DNA of 21,251 nucleotides from NCBI GenBank assembly GCA_002421865.1, contig DISE01000043.1, forward strand, positions 1-21,251, in the 5' to 3' direction. The position numbers and the translations under genes are program-made. The notes beneath the pieces are model-generated. The model ran no database searches. It saw nothing but the letters and a program-made list of their open reading frames with translations, and was not told the origin of the DNA. The DNA comes from Castellaniella sp. UBA6218 (lineage in GTDB: Bacteria > Pseudomonadota > Gammaproteobacteria > Burkholderiales > Burkholderiaceae_B). Of the stretch, positions 1 through 5,911 are shown in pieces (within the stretch, counting starts at the first letter, position 1; each line of letters starts with the position of its first letter).

Positions 1-1
1 G

Positions 2-559
2 ACGCTGCGCGGCCCGCGCGGTGGCGTGATCATGGCCAAGGCCGAGTTCGAGAAGCCGCTGAACTCGATGATTTTCCCGGGTATCCAGGGCGGTCCGCTG
101 ATGCACGTCATCGCCGCCAAGGCCGTGGCTTTCGGCGAGGCGCTGCAACCCGAATTCAAGGCCTATGCCGCCCAGGTGGCGACCAATGCCCGCGTGCTGG
201 CCGACACCCTGGTCAAGCGCGGCCTGCGCATCGTGTCGGGCCGCACCGAAAGCCATGTGATGCTGGTGGACCTGCGCGCCAAGGGCATCACCGGCAAGGC
301 CGCAGAGGCCGTCCTGGGCCAGGCGCACATCACGGTCAACAAGAACGCCATCCCGAACGATCCTGAGAAACCCTTCGTGACCAGCGGCATCCGCCTGGGC
401 ACGCCGGCCATGACCACGCGCGGCTTCAAGGAAGCCGAGGCCGAGCTCACAGGCAATCTGATCGCCGACGTGCTCGACAATCCCAACGATGCCGACAACA
501 TCGCCCGGGTGCGCGCGCGGGTCAACGAGCTGACCGCGCGCCTGCCGGTCTACCGCTAA
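2..559 (+). CDS. glyA: Serine hydroxymethyltransferase, C-terminal part (5' end outside window)
   Basis: This PLP enzyme interconverts serine and glycine and loads one-carbon units onto tetrahydrofolate in the cytoplasm. The first visible codons read TLRGPRGGVIMA, which in this family directly follows the PLP-binding lysine of the TTHK motif, so the window opens just after the catalytic lysine. The remaining 185 residues contain the expected SIFPGxQGGPLMH-type segment (here MIFPGIQGGPLMH) and the GIRLGTPAMTTRGF motif near the C-terminus. The reading frame is open from base 2 to the TAA at 557-559. nrdR follows 39 bases downstream. The family assignment is secure; only the N-terminal half is missing because of the window edge. 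Confidence 0.97.
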   Translation, partial: TLRGPRGGVIMAKAEFEKPLNSMIFPGIQGGPLMHVIAAKAVAFGEALQPEFKAYAAQVATNARVLADTLVKRGLRIVSGRTESHVMLVDLRAKGITGKAAEAVLGQAHITVNKNAIPNDPEKPFVTSGIRLGTPAMTTRGFKEAEAELTGNLIADVLDNPNDADNIARVRARVNELTARLPVYR

Positions 560-570
560 TCCAACCGGAA

Positions 571-590
571 CGGGCGCCCGAGGGCGCCCG
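571..590. other. GC-rich inverted repeat between glyA and nrdR
   Basis: CGGGCGCCC and GGGCGCCCG form a perfect dyad of up to 9 bp, with a realistic stem of 8 bp and a short loop. It lies 11 bases after the glyA stop and ends 8 bases before the nrdR ATG. No T-run follows, so it is not a classical intrinsic terminator. It could weaken read-through or occlude the nrdR start, which lacks an obvious Shine-Dalgarno sequence. The role is inferred only. Confidence 0.45.
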
Positions 591-598
591 CAGCGCAG

Positions 599-1072
599 AT
601 GAAGTGTCCGTTCTGCAGTTGTGCCGATACACAGGTCGTGGATTCCCGGGTCTCCGAGGAAGGCGACACGATCCGTCGCCGTCGCCGATGCACGGCCTGC
701 GACCGCCGCTTCACGACTTACGAACGGGTCGACCTGATGATGCCGTCCATCGTCAAGCGCAACGGAACCCGGGTGGACTTCGATCCGGCCAAGCTGCACG
801 GCAGCATGGCGCTGGCGCTGCGCAAGCGCCCGGTCAGCGCCACAGCGCTGGACGCCGCCGTGGCGCGCATCCAGGAGCGCCTGATGACGAGCGGCCGGCG
901 CGAAGTGCCGTCCGACCATGTCGGCGAGCTGGTCATGTCCGAACTGCGTCAGCTCGACCCCGTGGCCTATGTGCGCTTCGCCTCGGTCTACCGCAGCTTC
1001 GAGGATCTGCGCGAATTCGTCCAGGCCATCGACGAATTCCGCCGCGCGGACGATGCCGATGACCCGGCCTGA
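599..1072 (+). CDS. nrdR: Transcriptional repressor NrdR
   Basis: NrdR is a zinc- and nucleotide-binding repressor of ribonucleotide reductase genes. The 157-residue length is typical. The N-terminal zinc ribbon is visible as CPFC (Cys3, Cys6) and CTACDRRFTTYE (Cys31, Cys34), with the basic RRRRR stretch between. The ATP-cone domain follows, starting around residue 48 with PSIVKRNGTRVDFDPAKL and ending near VYRSFEDLREF. The ATG at 599 is the only start that keeps the MKCPFC N-terminus. The 3' end overlaps the ribD start by about 14 bases, so the two are probably cotranscribed, an arrangement common in proteobacteria. No NrdR-box was identified in this window. Confidence 0.97.
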   Translation: MKCPFCSCADTQVVDSRVSEEGDTIRRRRRCTACDRRFTTYERVDLMMPSIVKRNGTRVDFDPAKLHGSMALALRKRPVSATALDAAVARIQERLMTSGRREVPSDHVGELVMSELRQLDPVAYVRFASVYRSFEDLREFVQAIDEFRRADDADDPA

Positions 1073-2219
1073 AATCCCGTTTTCCACCGAGGATCACCGT
1101 TGGATGCGGCGCGCCCTGGCGGTGGCCGATCAGGCCCTGTTCGTCAGCAGCCCGAACCCCCGCGTCGGCTGCGTGCTGGTGCGCGACGGCCGCTGGCTGG
1201 CCGAAGGCAGCACGCAGCGGGCGGGCGGGCGCCACGCCGAAGCCCAGGCCCTGCACGAGGCCGCGCTCCAGGGCGTGGACGTGCGCGGTGCCACGGCCTA
1301 CGTCACGCTGGAACCCTGCAGTCATACGGGCCGCACGCCGCCGTGCGCAGATGCGCTGGTCGCGGCCGGCGTCGCGCGGGTCGTGGTCGCGCTGCGGGAC
1401 CCCAACCCGAAAGTGGCCGGCACCGGGATCGGGCGGCTGCGGGCCGCCGGCATCCAGGTCGACGTCGGCCTGTTCGCCGATGACGCCCTGGCGCAGAATC
1501 CCGGCTTTTGCGCGCGTATGACGAGGGGCACGCCCTGGCTGTGGCTGAAGTCGGCCTCTTCTTTCGACGGGCGCACAGCGCTGCCGGACGGCCGCTCGCA
1601 GTGGATCACGGGCGACGCCGCGCGTGATGACGGACATCGCTGGCGGGCGCGGTCCTGCATGGTGCTGACCGGCATCGGCACGGTCCTGGCCGATGATCCC
1701 ATGCTGGACGTGCGCGCGGTCGAGACGCCTCGTCAGCCGATCCGCGCCGTGCTGGACACCCAGTTCGTGCTGGGCGAGCAGGCCCGGATCGTCAACGGTG
1801 ATCCGGTCTGGATCTTCACCGCGCGGCCCGACGCCGGCAAGGCCGCCCGTCTGGCCGCCCGCAATGTGCGCGTCATCGCGCTGCCCGCGGACGATCACGG
1901 CGGCCTGTCCCTGGAGGCGCTGATGCGCTGGCTGGGCGACCATGAGATCAACGAAGTCCACGTCGAGGCCGGCGCGCGGCTGCAGGGCGCGCTGGTGCAG
2001 GCTGGCCTGGTCGATGAATGGGTGGCTTACCTGGCGCCTTGCCTCCTGGGCGACGGGCAGGGCCTGGCGGCGCTGCCGTCACCGATCACGGGTCTGGATC
2101 AGGCCTATCGGTACGAATTCCTGGACGTCATGCAACTGGGCCGGGACATGCGGCTGCGGCTGCGCGATCCGGCGCGCTGGCGTGCGCTGGTCCAGGCGTG
2201 TGGTTTGAAAACAGGGTAA
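1059..2219 (+). CDS. ribD: Bifunctional riboflavin biosynthesis deaminase/reductase RibD
   Basis: RibD deaminates the GTP-derived pyrimidine and then reduces its ribosyl side chain, two steps of riboflavin synthesis. The N-terminal CDA-fold deaminase shows HAE (His59, Glu61) and the zinc site PCSHTGRTPPC (Cys87, Cys96). The C-terminal RibD_C reductase starts around residue 150, with SFDGRTALPDGRSQWITG and TVLADDP. The ATG at 1059 (MTRPEIPF) gives 386 residues, a normal length; an ATG at 1053 in the same frame adds two residues and cannot be excluded. The start overlaps the nrdR 3' end, suggesting translational coupling. The frame is open further upstream, but that stretch is only the shadow of nrdR. 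Confidence 0.95.
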   Translation: MTRPEIPFSTEDHRWMRRALAVADQALFVSSPNPRVGCVLVRDGRWLAEGSTQRAGGRHAEAQALHEAALQGVDVRGATAYVTLEPCSHTGRTPPCADALVAAGVARVVVALRDPNPKVAGTGIGRLRAAGIQVDVGLFADDALAQNPGFCARMTRGTPWLWLKSASSFDGRTALPDGRSQWITGDAARDDGHRWRARSCMVLTGIGTVLADDPMLDVRAVETPRQPIRAVLDTQFVLGEQARIVNGDPVWIFTARPDAGKAARLAARNVRVIALPADDHGGLSLEALMRWLGDHEINEVHVEAGARLQGALVQAGLVDEWVAYLAPCLLGDGQGLAALPSPITGLDQAYRYEFLDVMQLGRDMRLRLRDPARWRALVQACGLKTG

Positions 2220-2223
2220 ATCC

Positions 2224-2868
2224 ATGTTCACTGGTATCGTCGCGGCCGTGGGCCGCATCACCGAGGTCCGCCCCCTGGGAGACGGCGAAGATGCGGGCGT
2301 GCGCCTGCGCATCCAGGCCGGCGGCCTGCCGCTGGCGGCGACCCGCCTGGGTGATTCGATCGCCATCCAGGGGGCATGCATGACGGCCGTCGCCCTGGAT
2401 GAGGATTCGTTCGAGGTCGATGTGTCGCGCGAAAGCCTGGATCGCACCTGTGGCCTGGACCGGCCCGGCGAGGTCAACCTGGAGCACGCCCTGCGGCTGG
2501 GGGACAGCCTGGACGGACATCTGGTGTCCGGCCACGTCGACGGCGTGGGCCGCGTGACCTGTTTCGACGCCGTGGGGGAATCGACCGAACTGCGCATCAT
2601 CGTCCCCGCCCATCTGTCGAAATACCTGGCTTACAAGGGATCGGTCACGGTCAATGGCGTCAGCCTGACGGTCAACCGGGTGGACGACCAGGAAGAGGGC
2701 ACGGAAATCTCCATCAACCTGATCCCGCACACGGTACAGGTCACGACCCTGCGCAACCTGGAGGTCGGCAGTCCGGTGAACCTGGAAATCGATCTGATCG
2801 CCCGCTACGTCGAGCGCATGGTGGGTGGCATGGGGGCGGCCGCGCCCGCAGGCGCGGGCATTGTCTGA
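2224..2868 (+). CDS. ribE: Riboflavin synthase, alpha subunit
   Basis: This enzyme dismutates two molecules of 6,7-dimethyl-8-ribityllumazine into riboflavin and the pyrimidine precursor. The diagnostic N-terminus MFTGIV is present. The 214 residues form two tandem lumazine-binding barrels; the second begins near HLVSGHVDGVGRV and contains the VTVNGVSLTVN signature. It starts 4 bases after the ribD stop, so it belongs to the same operon. The gene is called ribC or ribE depending on the organism. Neither ribBA nor ribH follows; the next feature is a tRNA gene, so the remaining riboflavin genes must lie elsewhere. No FMN riboswitch is seen upstream of this cluster within the window. Confidence 0.96.
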   Translation: MFTGIVAAVGRITEVRPLGDGEDAGVRLRIQAGGLPLAATRLGDSIAIQGACMTAVALDEDSFEVDVSRESLDRTCGLDRPGEVNLEHALRLGDSLDGHLVSGHVDGVGRVTCFDAVGESTELRIIVPAHLSKYLAYKGSVTVNGVSLTVNRVDDQEEGTEISINLIPHTVQVTTLRNLEVGSPVNLEIDLIARYVERMVGGMGAAAPAGAGIV

Positions 2869-2878
2869 TCGCCAGGCG

Positions 2879-2908
2879 CTGACGGATTCGATATTATTCT
2901 GTTAGAAT
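2879..2908 (+). promoter_or_regulatory. Putative sigma-70 promoter of tRNA-Ser
   Basis: A TAGAAT -10 box at 2903-2908 is preceded, 18 bases upstream, by CTGACG (four matches to TTGACA) at 2879-2884. It lies between the riboflavin synthase stop and the tRNA, and the tRNA begins 38 bases after the -10. A short dyad, ATTCT-GTT-AGAAT, overlaps the -10. The call is by position and consensus only. Confidence 0.5.
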
Positions 2909-2946
2909 AGCGGACTTCGTCTGCCGCGATGGTGAACAGACGTATA

Positions 2947-3037
2947 GGACAGGTGGCCGAGTGGTTGAAGGCGCACGCCTGGAAAGCGTGTATACGTGAA
3001 TAGCGTATCGGGGGTTCGAATCCCCCCTTGTCCGCCA
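2947..3037 (+). tRNA. tRNA-Ser (anticodon GGA), CCA encoded
   Basis: The acceptor stem GGACAGG pairs with CTTGTCC at 3027-3033, with one G-U pair. A discriminator G and an encoded CCA (3035-3037) follow. The anticodon arm CACGC-CTGGAAA-GCGTG puts the anticodon GGA at 2981-2983, reading UCC/UCU serine codons. A long variable arm and the T-arm GGGGG-TTCGAAT-CCCCC confirm a class II tRNA-Ser. Its last 14 bases are duplicated at 15387-15400, marking it as the integration site of the downstream element. The tRNA is intact, so insertion reconstituted its 3' end. Confidence 0.98.
3024..3037 (+). repeat. attL core (tRNA 3' end)
   Basis: CCCCTTGTCCGCCA forms the 3' end of the tRNA-Ser acceptor arm plus CCA. 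The identical 14 bases recur at 15387-15400. Outside the core the flanks differ: six C's on the left versus four on the right, and GAATT versus ATATT after the CCA. Confidence 0.9.
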
Positions 3038-3042
3038 GAATT

Positions 3043-3073
3043 CCCCTGTAAATCATTGATTTCAGGGGATTTT
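3043..3073 (+). terminator. Intrinsic terminator behind tRNA-Ser, supplied by the element
   Basis: CCCCTG at 3043-3048 pairs with CAGGGG at 3063-3068. The inner AAATC/GATTT pairing continues the stem across one T-T mismatch, with loop ATT. ATTTTCTTT follows. It starts 6 bases after the attL core, so it is element DNA serving as terminator for the host tRNA. Confidence 0.75.
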
Positions 3074-3574
3074 CTTTGCCTGTCTGATTTCTTGACCCAC
3101 ATTCAGCCCCACATGTGTGCAGAGTTCACGGCTGTTGTGATCTGGCGACATGGCAGACACCCGTCCTGGGGGTGTGCCCAAAGTTGGACGCATCTGACGG
3201 CTCCCCCAGGCAGATATGCTCAAAACTAAGCGCATCAGTTCTTCCTAAGATAGATACCACCCCAAAACTGGGGTCAGATTTGAAATCCGGCAAAAGGGGA
3301 TCGCCAAACTGACACCCCCTTACGCCCACGTCGGATAGGCTGCGCTTTCTGGTGCGGCTTCGGGCTGTAGGGTGGGTTCTGTGGTTGTGTGGTGTCGCAA
3401 TACACAGTATAATTAGAGGGTTTCGCTTCTCAGGCTTGTAAAACTTATAGACAGCAGGGAACGAACCTCATATAGTTGGGACTAAGTAGTAAGCGTAGTG
3501 AATTCGGCAAGCAAGCCGAACGGGCCACAGATCTGGCGACGCAAGTTGGTTAACTTCGAACAGGGAGAAAGGTT
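3074..3574. other. Non-coding left end of the element
   Basis: About 500 bases hold no convincing gene on either strand; open frames here are short and lack ribosome sites. Visible structure includes GGGGGTGT at 3168-3175 facing ACACCCCC at 3312-3319, with CAAAGTTGG and CCAAACT next to them. This distant, imperfect inverted repeat spans about 150 bases. A small hairpin, ACCCCA-AAAC-TGGGGT, lies at 3259-3274. A second, TTCGGC-AAGCAA-GCCGAA, lies at 3503-3520 in the presumed leader of the downstream gene. No transposase remnant was recognised between the inverted repeats. The right half probably carries the promoter and 5' UTR of the DUF4760-like gene. Confidence 0.5.
3385..3413 (+). promoter_or_regulatory. 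Putative promoter of the DUF4760-like gene
   Basis: A perfect TATAAT at 3408-3413 has TTGTGT at 3385-3390, separated by 17 bases. The region is AT-rich and non-coding. Transcription from here would give a leader of about 155 bases before the 13-codon ORF at 3575. Confidence 0.5.
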
Positions 3575-3616
3575 ATGAAAGTTATGAAACTGCATCGTGA
3601 AGGCTGGAATGGTTAG
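3575..3616 (+). CDS. 13-codon leader ORF directly upstream of and in frame with the next gene
   Basis: An ATG at 3575 follows a strong purine-rich ribosome site, GGGAGAAAGG at 3563-3572. The ORF reads MKVMKLHREGWNG and ends at TAG 3614-3616. The next base begins the ATG of the DUF4760-like gene, in the same frame. The larger gene has only a weak GGAATGG upstream, so its translation probably depends on ribosomes finishing this ORF, or on amber read-through, which would add 14 residues. Alternatively the TAG is a recent mutation inside an originally longer gene. The start region contains a tandem GTTATGAAA duplication. The ORF is a direct sequence observation; its function is inferred. Confidence 0.45.
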   Translation: MKVMKLHREGWNG

Positions 3617-4159
3617 ATGGACCCCCAGCAGATCGTAAAAACGATTGGCTGGCTTGGTGAGACATGGGGCTTCTGGATACAAACAGGAGCCTTTGTCTTA
3701 TCTGCCGCTGCTGCAGTAGCGGTGATCTACTTCAATGGGCGCCAAGCAAGAAAGCGTGCGACCATTGATCTAATGCTCCACCAAAGAAACAACCAACAAC
3801 TACTACAAGATACGAAGGTTGTTTGGGCGCTGGCCGACAAAGCAAAAACTTTTGCATCCCTGGCTGCCAATCCGAATTCAGAAGAATGCACTTGCATTTT
3901 TCGTGTTCTGAATGGCTATGAATTCGTAGCTCTTGGCATCAGAAAGCGAGCGTTTGATGAAAATATCTATAAGATGAGCCAGTTTTCCAATGTAATGAAG
4001 GTCTGGAAGGCATCAGATGGCTTTATCAGAGAAGTTCGTTCCGCTGAAAATAAGCCGACGCTGTTTCAAGAAATTGAATGGCTTGTCGCTAGATGGGAGA
4101 GGGATCCCATTTGTAATGTCAGCCATCGCCGTCCTTGGCAAATCTGGAAATCAGATTAG
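3617..4159 (+). CDS. Membrane-anchored DUF4760-like protein
   Basis: This 180-residue protein has one probable transmembrane segment at about residues 18-39 (FWIQTGAFVLSAAAAVAVIY), followed by a basic RQARKRAT stretch and a soluble helical domain. The motif HQRNNQQLLQDTKVVWAL and the late VARWERDP resemble the DUF4760 family as I remember it, unverified. No catalytic motif is visible. It is the only element gene on the + strand, is visibly richer in A/T than its neighbours, and sits between the tRNA and a terminator cluster. That is a typical position for a lysogenically expressed cargo (moron) gene, possibly anti-phage. The ATG at 3617 is chosen because TAG immediately precedes it; see the leader ORF. 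Confidence 0.75.
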   Translation: MDPQQIVKTIGWLGETWGFWIQTGAFVLSAAAAVAVIYFNGRQARKRATIDLMLHQRNNQQLLQDTKVVWALADKAKTFASLAANPNSEECTCIFRVLNGYEFVALGIRKRAFDENIYKMSQFSNVMKVWKASDGFIREVRSAENKPTLFQEIEWLVARWERDPICNVSHRRPWQIWKSD

Positions 4160-4163
4160 AACA

Positions 4164-4186
4164 AGCCCTCTCCGGAGGGCTGTTTC
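4164..4186. terminator. Convergent, probably bidirectional terminator
   Basis: AGCCCTC-TCCG-GAGGGCT at 4164-4181 is a perfect 7-bp stem. On the + strand TGTTTC follows, 5 bases after the DUF4760-like stop. On the - strand TGTTCT follows. A second perfect hairpin, CCTGGGC-GCT-GCCCAGG, lies at 4190-4206. The two opposing transcription units meet here. Confidence 0.6.
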
Positions 4187-4244
4187 ATGCCTGGGCGCTG
4201 CCCAGGGCATCGGCGATGGGGTAGTGTTTCGCGACCCCCGGAGA

Positions 4245-4269
4245 CAGCAAACCCGCCACGTGGGCGGGT
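4245..4269 (-). terminator. Terminator of the leftward cargo operon
   Basis: On the - strand ACCCGCC-CACG-TGGCGGGT is followed by TTGCT. It lies 29 bases after the stop of the last leftward gene (80 aa). Confidence 0.6.
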
Positions 4270-4297
4270 CGGTGATGCGTCGGGCTGAATCACAGGG

Positions 4298-4540
4298 TCA
4301 CGCTGTGGGCCTCGGCTTTGAGTCGTGTATGAGCTCGGACAAGTGCCGCATTTCCCATGCAACGTCCCGCACCAATTCCATGACGTACTCCCGATCTGCG
4401 TCGTCCAGACCATTGAAGGCCTCAGTGCCTTGGGTGATGAACATCATCAGGGAATCGAGTTGTAGTGTGCGACTGCGTAGCCGTTCTTCGGCAAAATATT
4501 CGGTGCCAATAATGTTGACGGTGATTTCTTTTGTGCTCAT
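4298..4540 (-). CDS. Hypothetical 80-aa protein, last gene of cargo operon
   Basis: The family is not recognised. The sequence MSTKEITVNIIGTEYF then a helical, acidic middle (LDDADREYVMELVRDVAWEMRHLSELI) suggests a small cytosolic helical protein with no membrane segment. Its ATG overlaps the TGA of the preceding gene as ATGA. The ribosome site GAGGT is encoded in the last codons of that gene, so translation is coupled. A terminator follows at 4245-4269, making it the end of the operon that starts at 5533. The coding call rests on the coupling; function is unknown. Confidence 0.75.
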   Translation of the reverse strand: MSTKEITVNIIGTEYFAEERLRSRTLQLDSLMMFITQGTEAFNGLDDADREYVMELVRDVAWEMRHLSELIHDSKPRPTA

Positions 4541-4995
4541 GCTGTCACCTCTTGTGGCCGGGACTCACGAAAGCCGCTTGTATATGCGGCCTTGCGTTCG
4601 ATGCGCTCCCGGTGGGCATCCGCAAAAAGCTGGCGAAGCTGGCCAAGAAGATCCTTGCGGAACCGGCGGCACACGCCCATCGCAACGCTCTCACTGATCC
4701 AGTAGGAAGCCAGAATGGAGAACGTCATGTCATTGTGGTTGTGGTGGTAGACCTCCGATCTGTTCCAGCAGTTTCCGATCAGCCAACTTTCCGGCCGATC
4801 CAGGCTCTGCCAGATGATGGTCCCTACCACGCTGTCGTTCTCGACCTGCATCCAGGCGGCCAGATCGTGGCTGTTCATCGCCAAATGGCCACGCCAACCA
4901 GAGGTGAAGACCCACGGCCTAGGGCCGGTTTCTTGCACGTTCTCAATTTCCTGGCTGGCCATGCTCATGGCGCTCATGTTCACGATGTTGCTCAT
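4537..4995 (-). CDS. Hypothetical 152-aa cargo operon protein
   Basis: The family is not recognised. The protein is soluble, with an aromatic-rich middle (WVFTSGWRGHLAMN, ESWLIGNCWNRSEVYHHNHNDMTFS) and a basic helical C-terminal third (CRRFRKDLLGQLRQLFADAHRERIERK). It starts MSNIVNMS, similar to the MSNITQTQ start of the gene before it. Its ATG overlaps that gene's stop by ATGA, with GAGGT encoded in the preceding Glu-Val codons. It ends in EVTA, again embedding the ribosome site for the next gene. It probably acts together with its operon partners, but no role can be read from the sequence. Confidence 0.75.
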   Translation of the reverse strand: MSNIVNMSAMSMASQEIENVQETGPRPWVFTSGWRGHLAMNSHDLAAWMQVENDSVVGTIIWQSLDRPESWLIGNCWNRSEVYHHNHNDMTFSILASYWISESVAMGVCRRFRKDLLGQLRQLFADAHRERIERKAAYTSGFRESRPQEVTA

Positions 4996-5186
4996 GCCTT
5001 TACCTCCTCAGCGATAAGCTTGAATACGAACGTCATGCCTTGACCGGGCGCGGGTTTGCGAAAGTTGCCCTTGATGACGCCTTTGGGCAGCCGGCGCGGC
5101 ACGCGCTGGGCGGCGACGGGCTCTTTGCCGAATGTGGGGTGGTGGAGTACCTTCCCAGCTTGCTGGGTCTGGGTGATGTTGCTCAT
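4992..5186 (-). CDS. Hypothetical 64-aa basic protein
   Basis: The family is not recognised. MSNITQTQQAGKVLHHPTF is followed by a strongly basic, proline-containing middle (RVPRRLPKGVIKGNFRKPAPG) and a hydrophobic FVFKLIAEEVKA end. The ATG at 5186 is chosen over upstream in-frame starts because it overlaps the preceding stop (ATGA) and is preceded by GAGGT. The charge pattern is compatible with nucleic acid or protein binding, but nothing more specific can be said. It is third from the end of the four-gene leftward operon. Confidence 0.7.
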   Translation of the reverse strand: MSNITQTQQAGKVLHHPTFGKEPVAAQRVPRRLPKGVIKGNFRKPAPGQGMTFVFKLIAEEVKA

Positions 5187-5533
5187 GCCGATACCTCGCA
5201 TTTGATCCCAACGGCCTTCGCGGCATCTGCCATCTCTCCGCGCCAGCAATCGACCAGGTTGGCGAAATCGTCAGCCAGATATTTGCCGCGATCAAGCCGC
5301 CGCAAAATGCGGCTCAAAATCACGGCATCAGGCCGGCCGGATTTGGTGTCATTGTGGATATCGTCGAAGATGTCCGACATCCACTCCAGCACATCCGACG
5401 CCGTGCGCATCCTGTCCACGATGTCTTCTGGATAGGCACCCAGCGTGCGTTTGACAGCTTCTCCCAATGCTTCCTGCGGGATATCGCCAGCACTGTGGGG
5501 GTGTGGAAAGGAGTGCAGAGTTTGATTAGCCAT
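5183..5533 (-). CDS. Hypothetical 116-aa protein, first gene of cargo operon
   Basis: The family is not recognised. MANQTLHSFPHPHSAGDIP leads into a helical body with VLEWMSDIFDDIHNDT and LADDFANLVDCWRGEM. This looks like the short prophage proteins often found near tail or replication genes, from memory only. A good ribosome site, CAGGAGG at 5539-5545, precedes the ATG at 5533, so this gene opens the operon. The structured region 5582-5651 lies 48 bases upstream and would form its leader. The gene ends in EVSA, whose codons supply the ribosome site for the next gene. Confidence 0.75.
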   Translation of the reverse strand: MANQTLHSFPHPHSAGDIPQEALGEAVKRTLGAYPEDIVDRMRTASDVLEWMSDIFDDIHNDTKSGRPDAVILSRILRRLDRGKYLADDFANLVDCWRGEMADAAKAVGIKCEVSA

Positions 5534-5581
5534 GATGGCCTCCTGTAGCGGTTACGCTGCTCTCCGCCAGGCGGCGGGTGG

Positions 5582-5651
5582 GCAGCAAGTGGTGGGGTTG
5601 GCGAACCGGCTACAGGTACCCGGCATACCCGAAGGTATCCCCACCACTGCC
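5582..5651 (-). ncRNA. Candidate structured RNA leader (multi-branch junction)
   Basis: A perfect 10-bp outer stem, AGTGGTGGGG 5588-5597 with CCCCACCACT 5639-5648, encloses two inner hairpins. ATACC/GGTAT (5625-5629/5634-5638) on the - strand is capped by the stable C(UUCG)G tetraloop. CCGG/CCGG (5606-5609/5620-5623) forms the other. A weaker TT-GGCG-AA turn lies beside them. GGC/GCC can extend the outer stem across a bulge. It lies between a - strand terminator (5679-5702) and the 116-aa gene. The strand is assigned from the tetraloop. It may be a riboregulator, an immunity-type RNA or a packaging site; the class is unidentified. Confidence 0.45.
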
Positions 5652-5852
5652 GCCCATAGGGGGCAATGGCTTGGGACGAAAAAATACCGCCATGGTGGCG
5701 GTCGTCCCGCCTGTAGTGTCTGGTCGCCAAACCAGGCCGCACTTGTTTAATGCGACATGGTCAGTATGCCGGAAGCGAAAGGGCGGCGCAAGGGGGGGGC
5801 AGTCTGACCACCTCCCTTGGATGATCGCGTTCAGAAGGGTCGGATTCCACAT
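5610..5852 (-). CDS. Possible 80-aa Ash/Icd-like prophage ORF (doubtful)
   Basis: The - strand frame starts MWNPTLLNA and ends MAVFFRPKPLPPMGG then GDTFGYAGYL. From memory, unverified, this tail resembles the short Ash/Icd-like ORFs annotated in proteobacterial prophages, which often overlap regulatory RNA. It has no clear ribosome site, contains a run of eight C's on its coding strand (5792-5799), and spans both a terminator hairpin (5686-5702) and part of the structured region. The apparent conservation could reflect RNA rather than protein. Treat it as a marker for this locus more than as a firm gene. Confidence 0.3.
   Translation of the reverse strand: MWNPTLLNAIIQGRWSDCPPLAPPFRFRHTDHVALNKCGLVWRPDTTGGTTATMAVFFRPKPLPPMGGSGGDTFGYAGYL
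5679..5702 (-). terminator. Strong intrinsic terminator on the leftward strand
   Basis: On the - strand ACCGCCA-CCA-TGGCGGT is followed by ATTTTTTCG. It ends transcription coming from the tape measure/83-aa genes about 210 bases beyond the last stop, separating them from the cargo operon. Confidence 0.75.
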
Positions 5853-5861
5853 CTGACCCTT
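5835..5861. other. Long inverted repeat downstream of the 83-aa gene
   Basis: AAGGGTCGGAT (5835-5845) and ATCTGACCCTT (5851-5861) form an 11-bp dyad around TCCAC with one G-T position. There is no T-run on either strand, so it may be an operator or processing hairpin. With the C-run and the terminator it forms the roughly 375-base interval 5534-5911, which has no secure gene. Confidence 0.4.
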
Positions 5862-5911
5862 TGGCGTTTGGACCGCGGAAGGGGTGCCGGAATGTGCGAC
5901 CCCCTTGCCTT

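Noticed and set aside
933..1961. 342-codon - strand frame opposite nrdR/ribD
   Set aside because: Antisense shadow of two secure genes, with an Arg/Gly/His-rich translation and no family resemblance.
3168..3319. Distant inverted repeat GGGGGTGT/ACACCCCC as ends of a small insertion sequence or MITE
   Set aside because: The repeats are only 8 bp plus loose similarity, with no target duplication and no transposase fragment between them.
4531..5043. 170-codon + strand frame across the cargo operon
   Set aside because: The opposite strand holds genes with coupled stop/start junctions and ribosome sites; this frame has neither.
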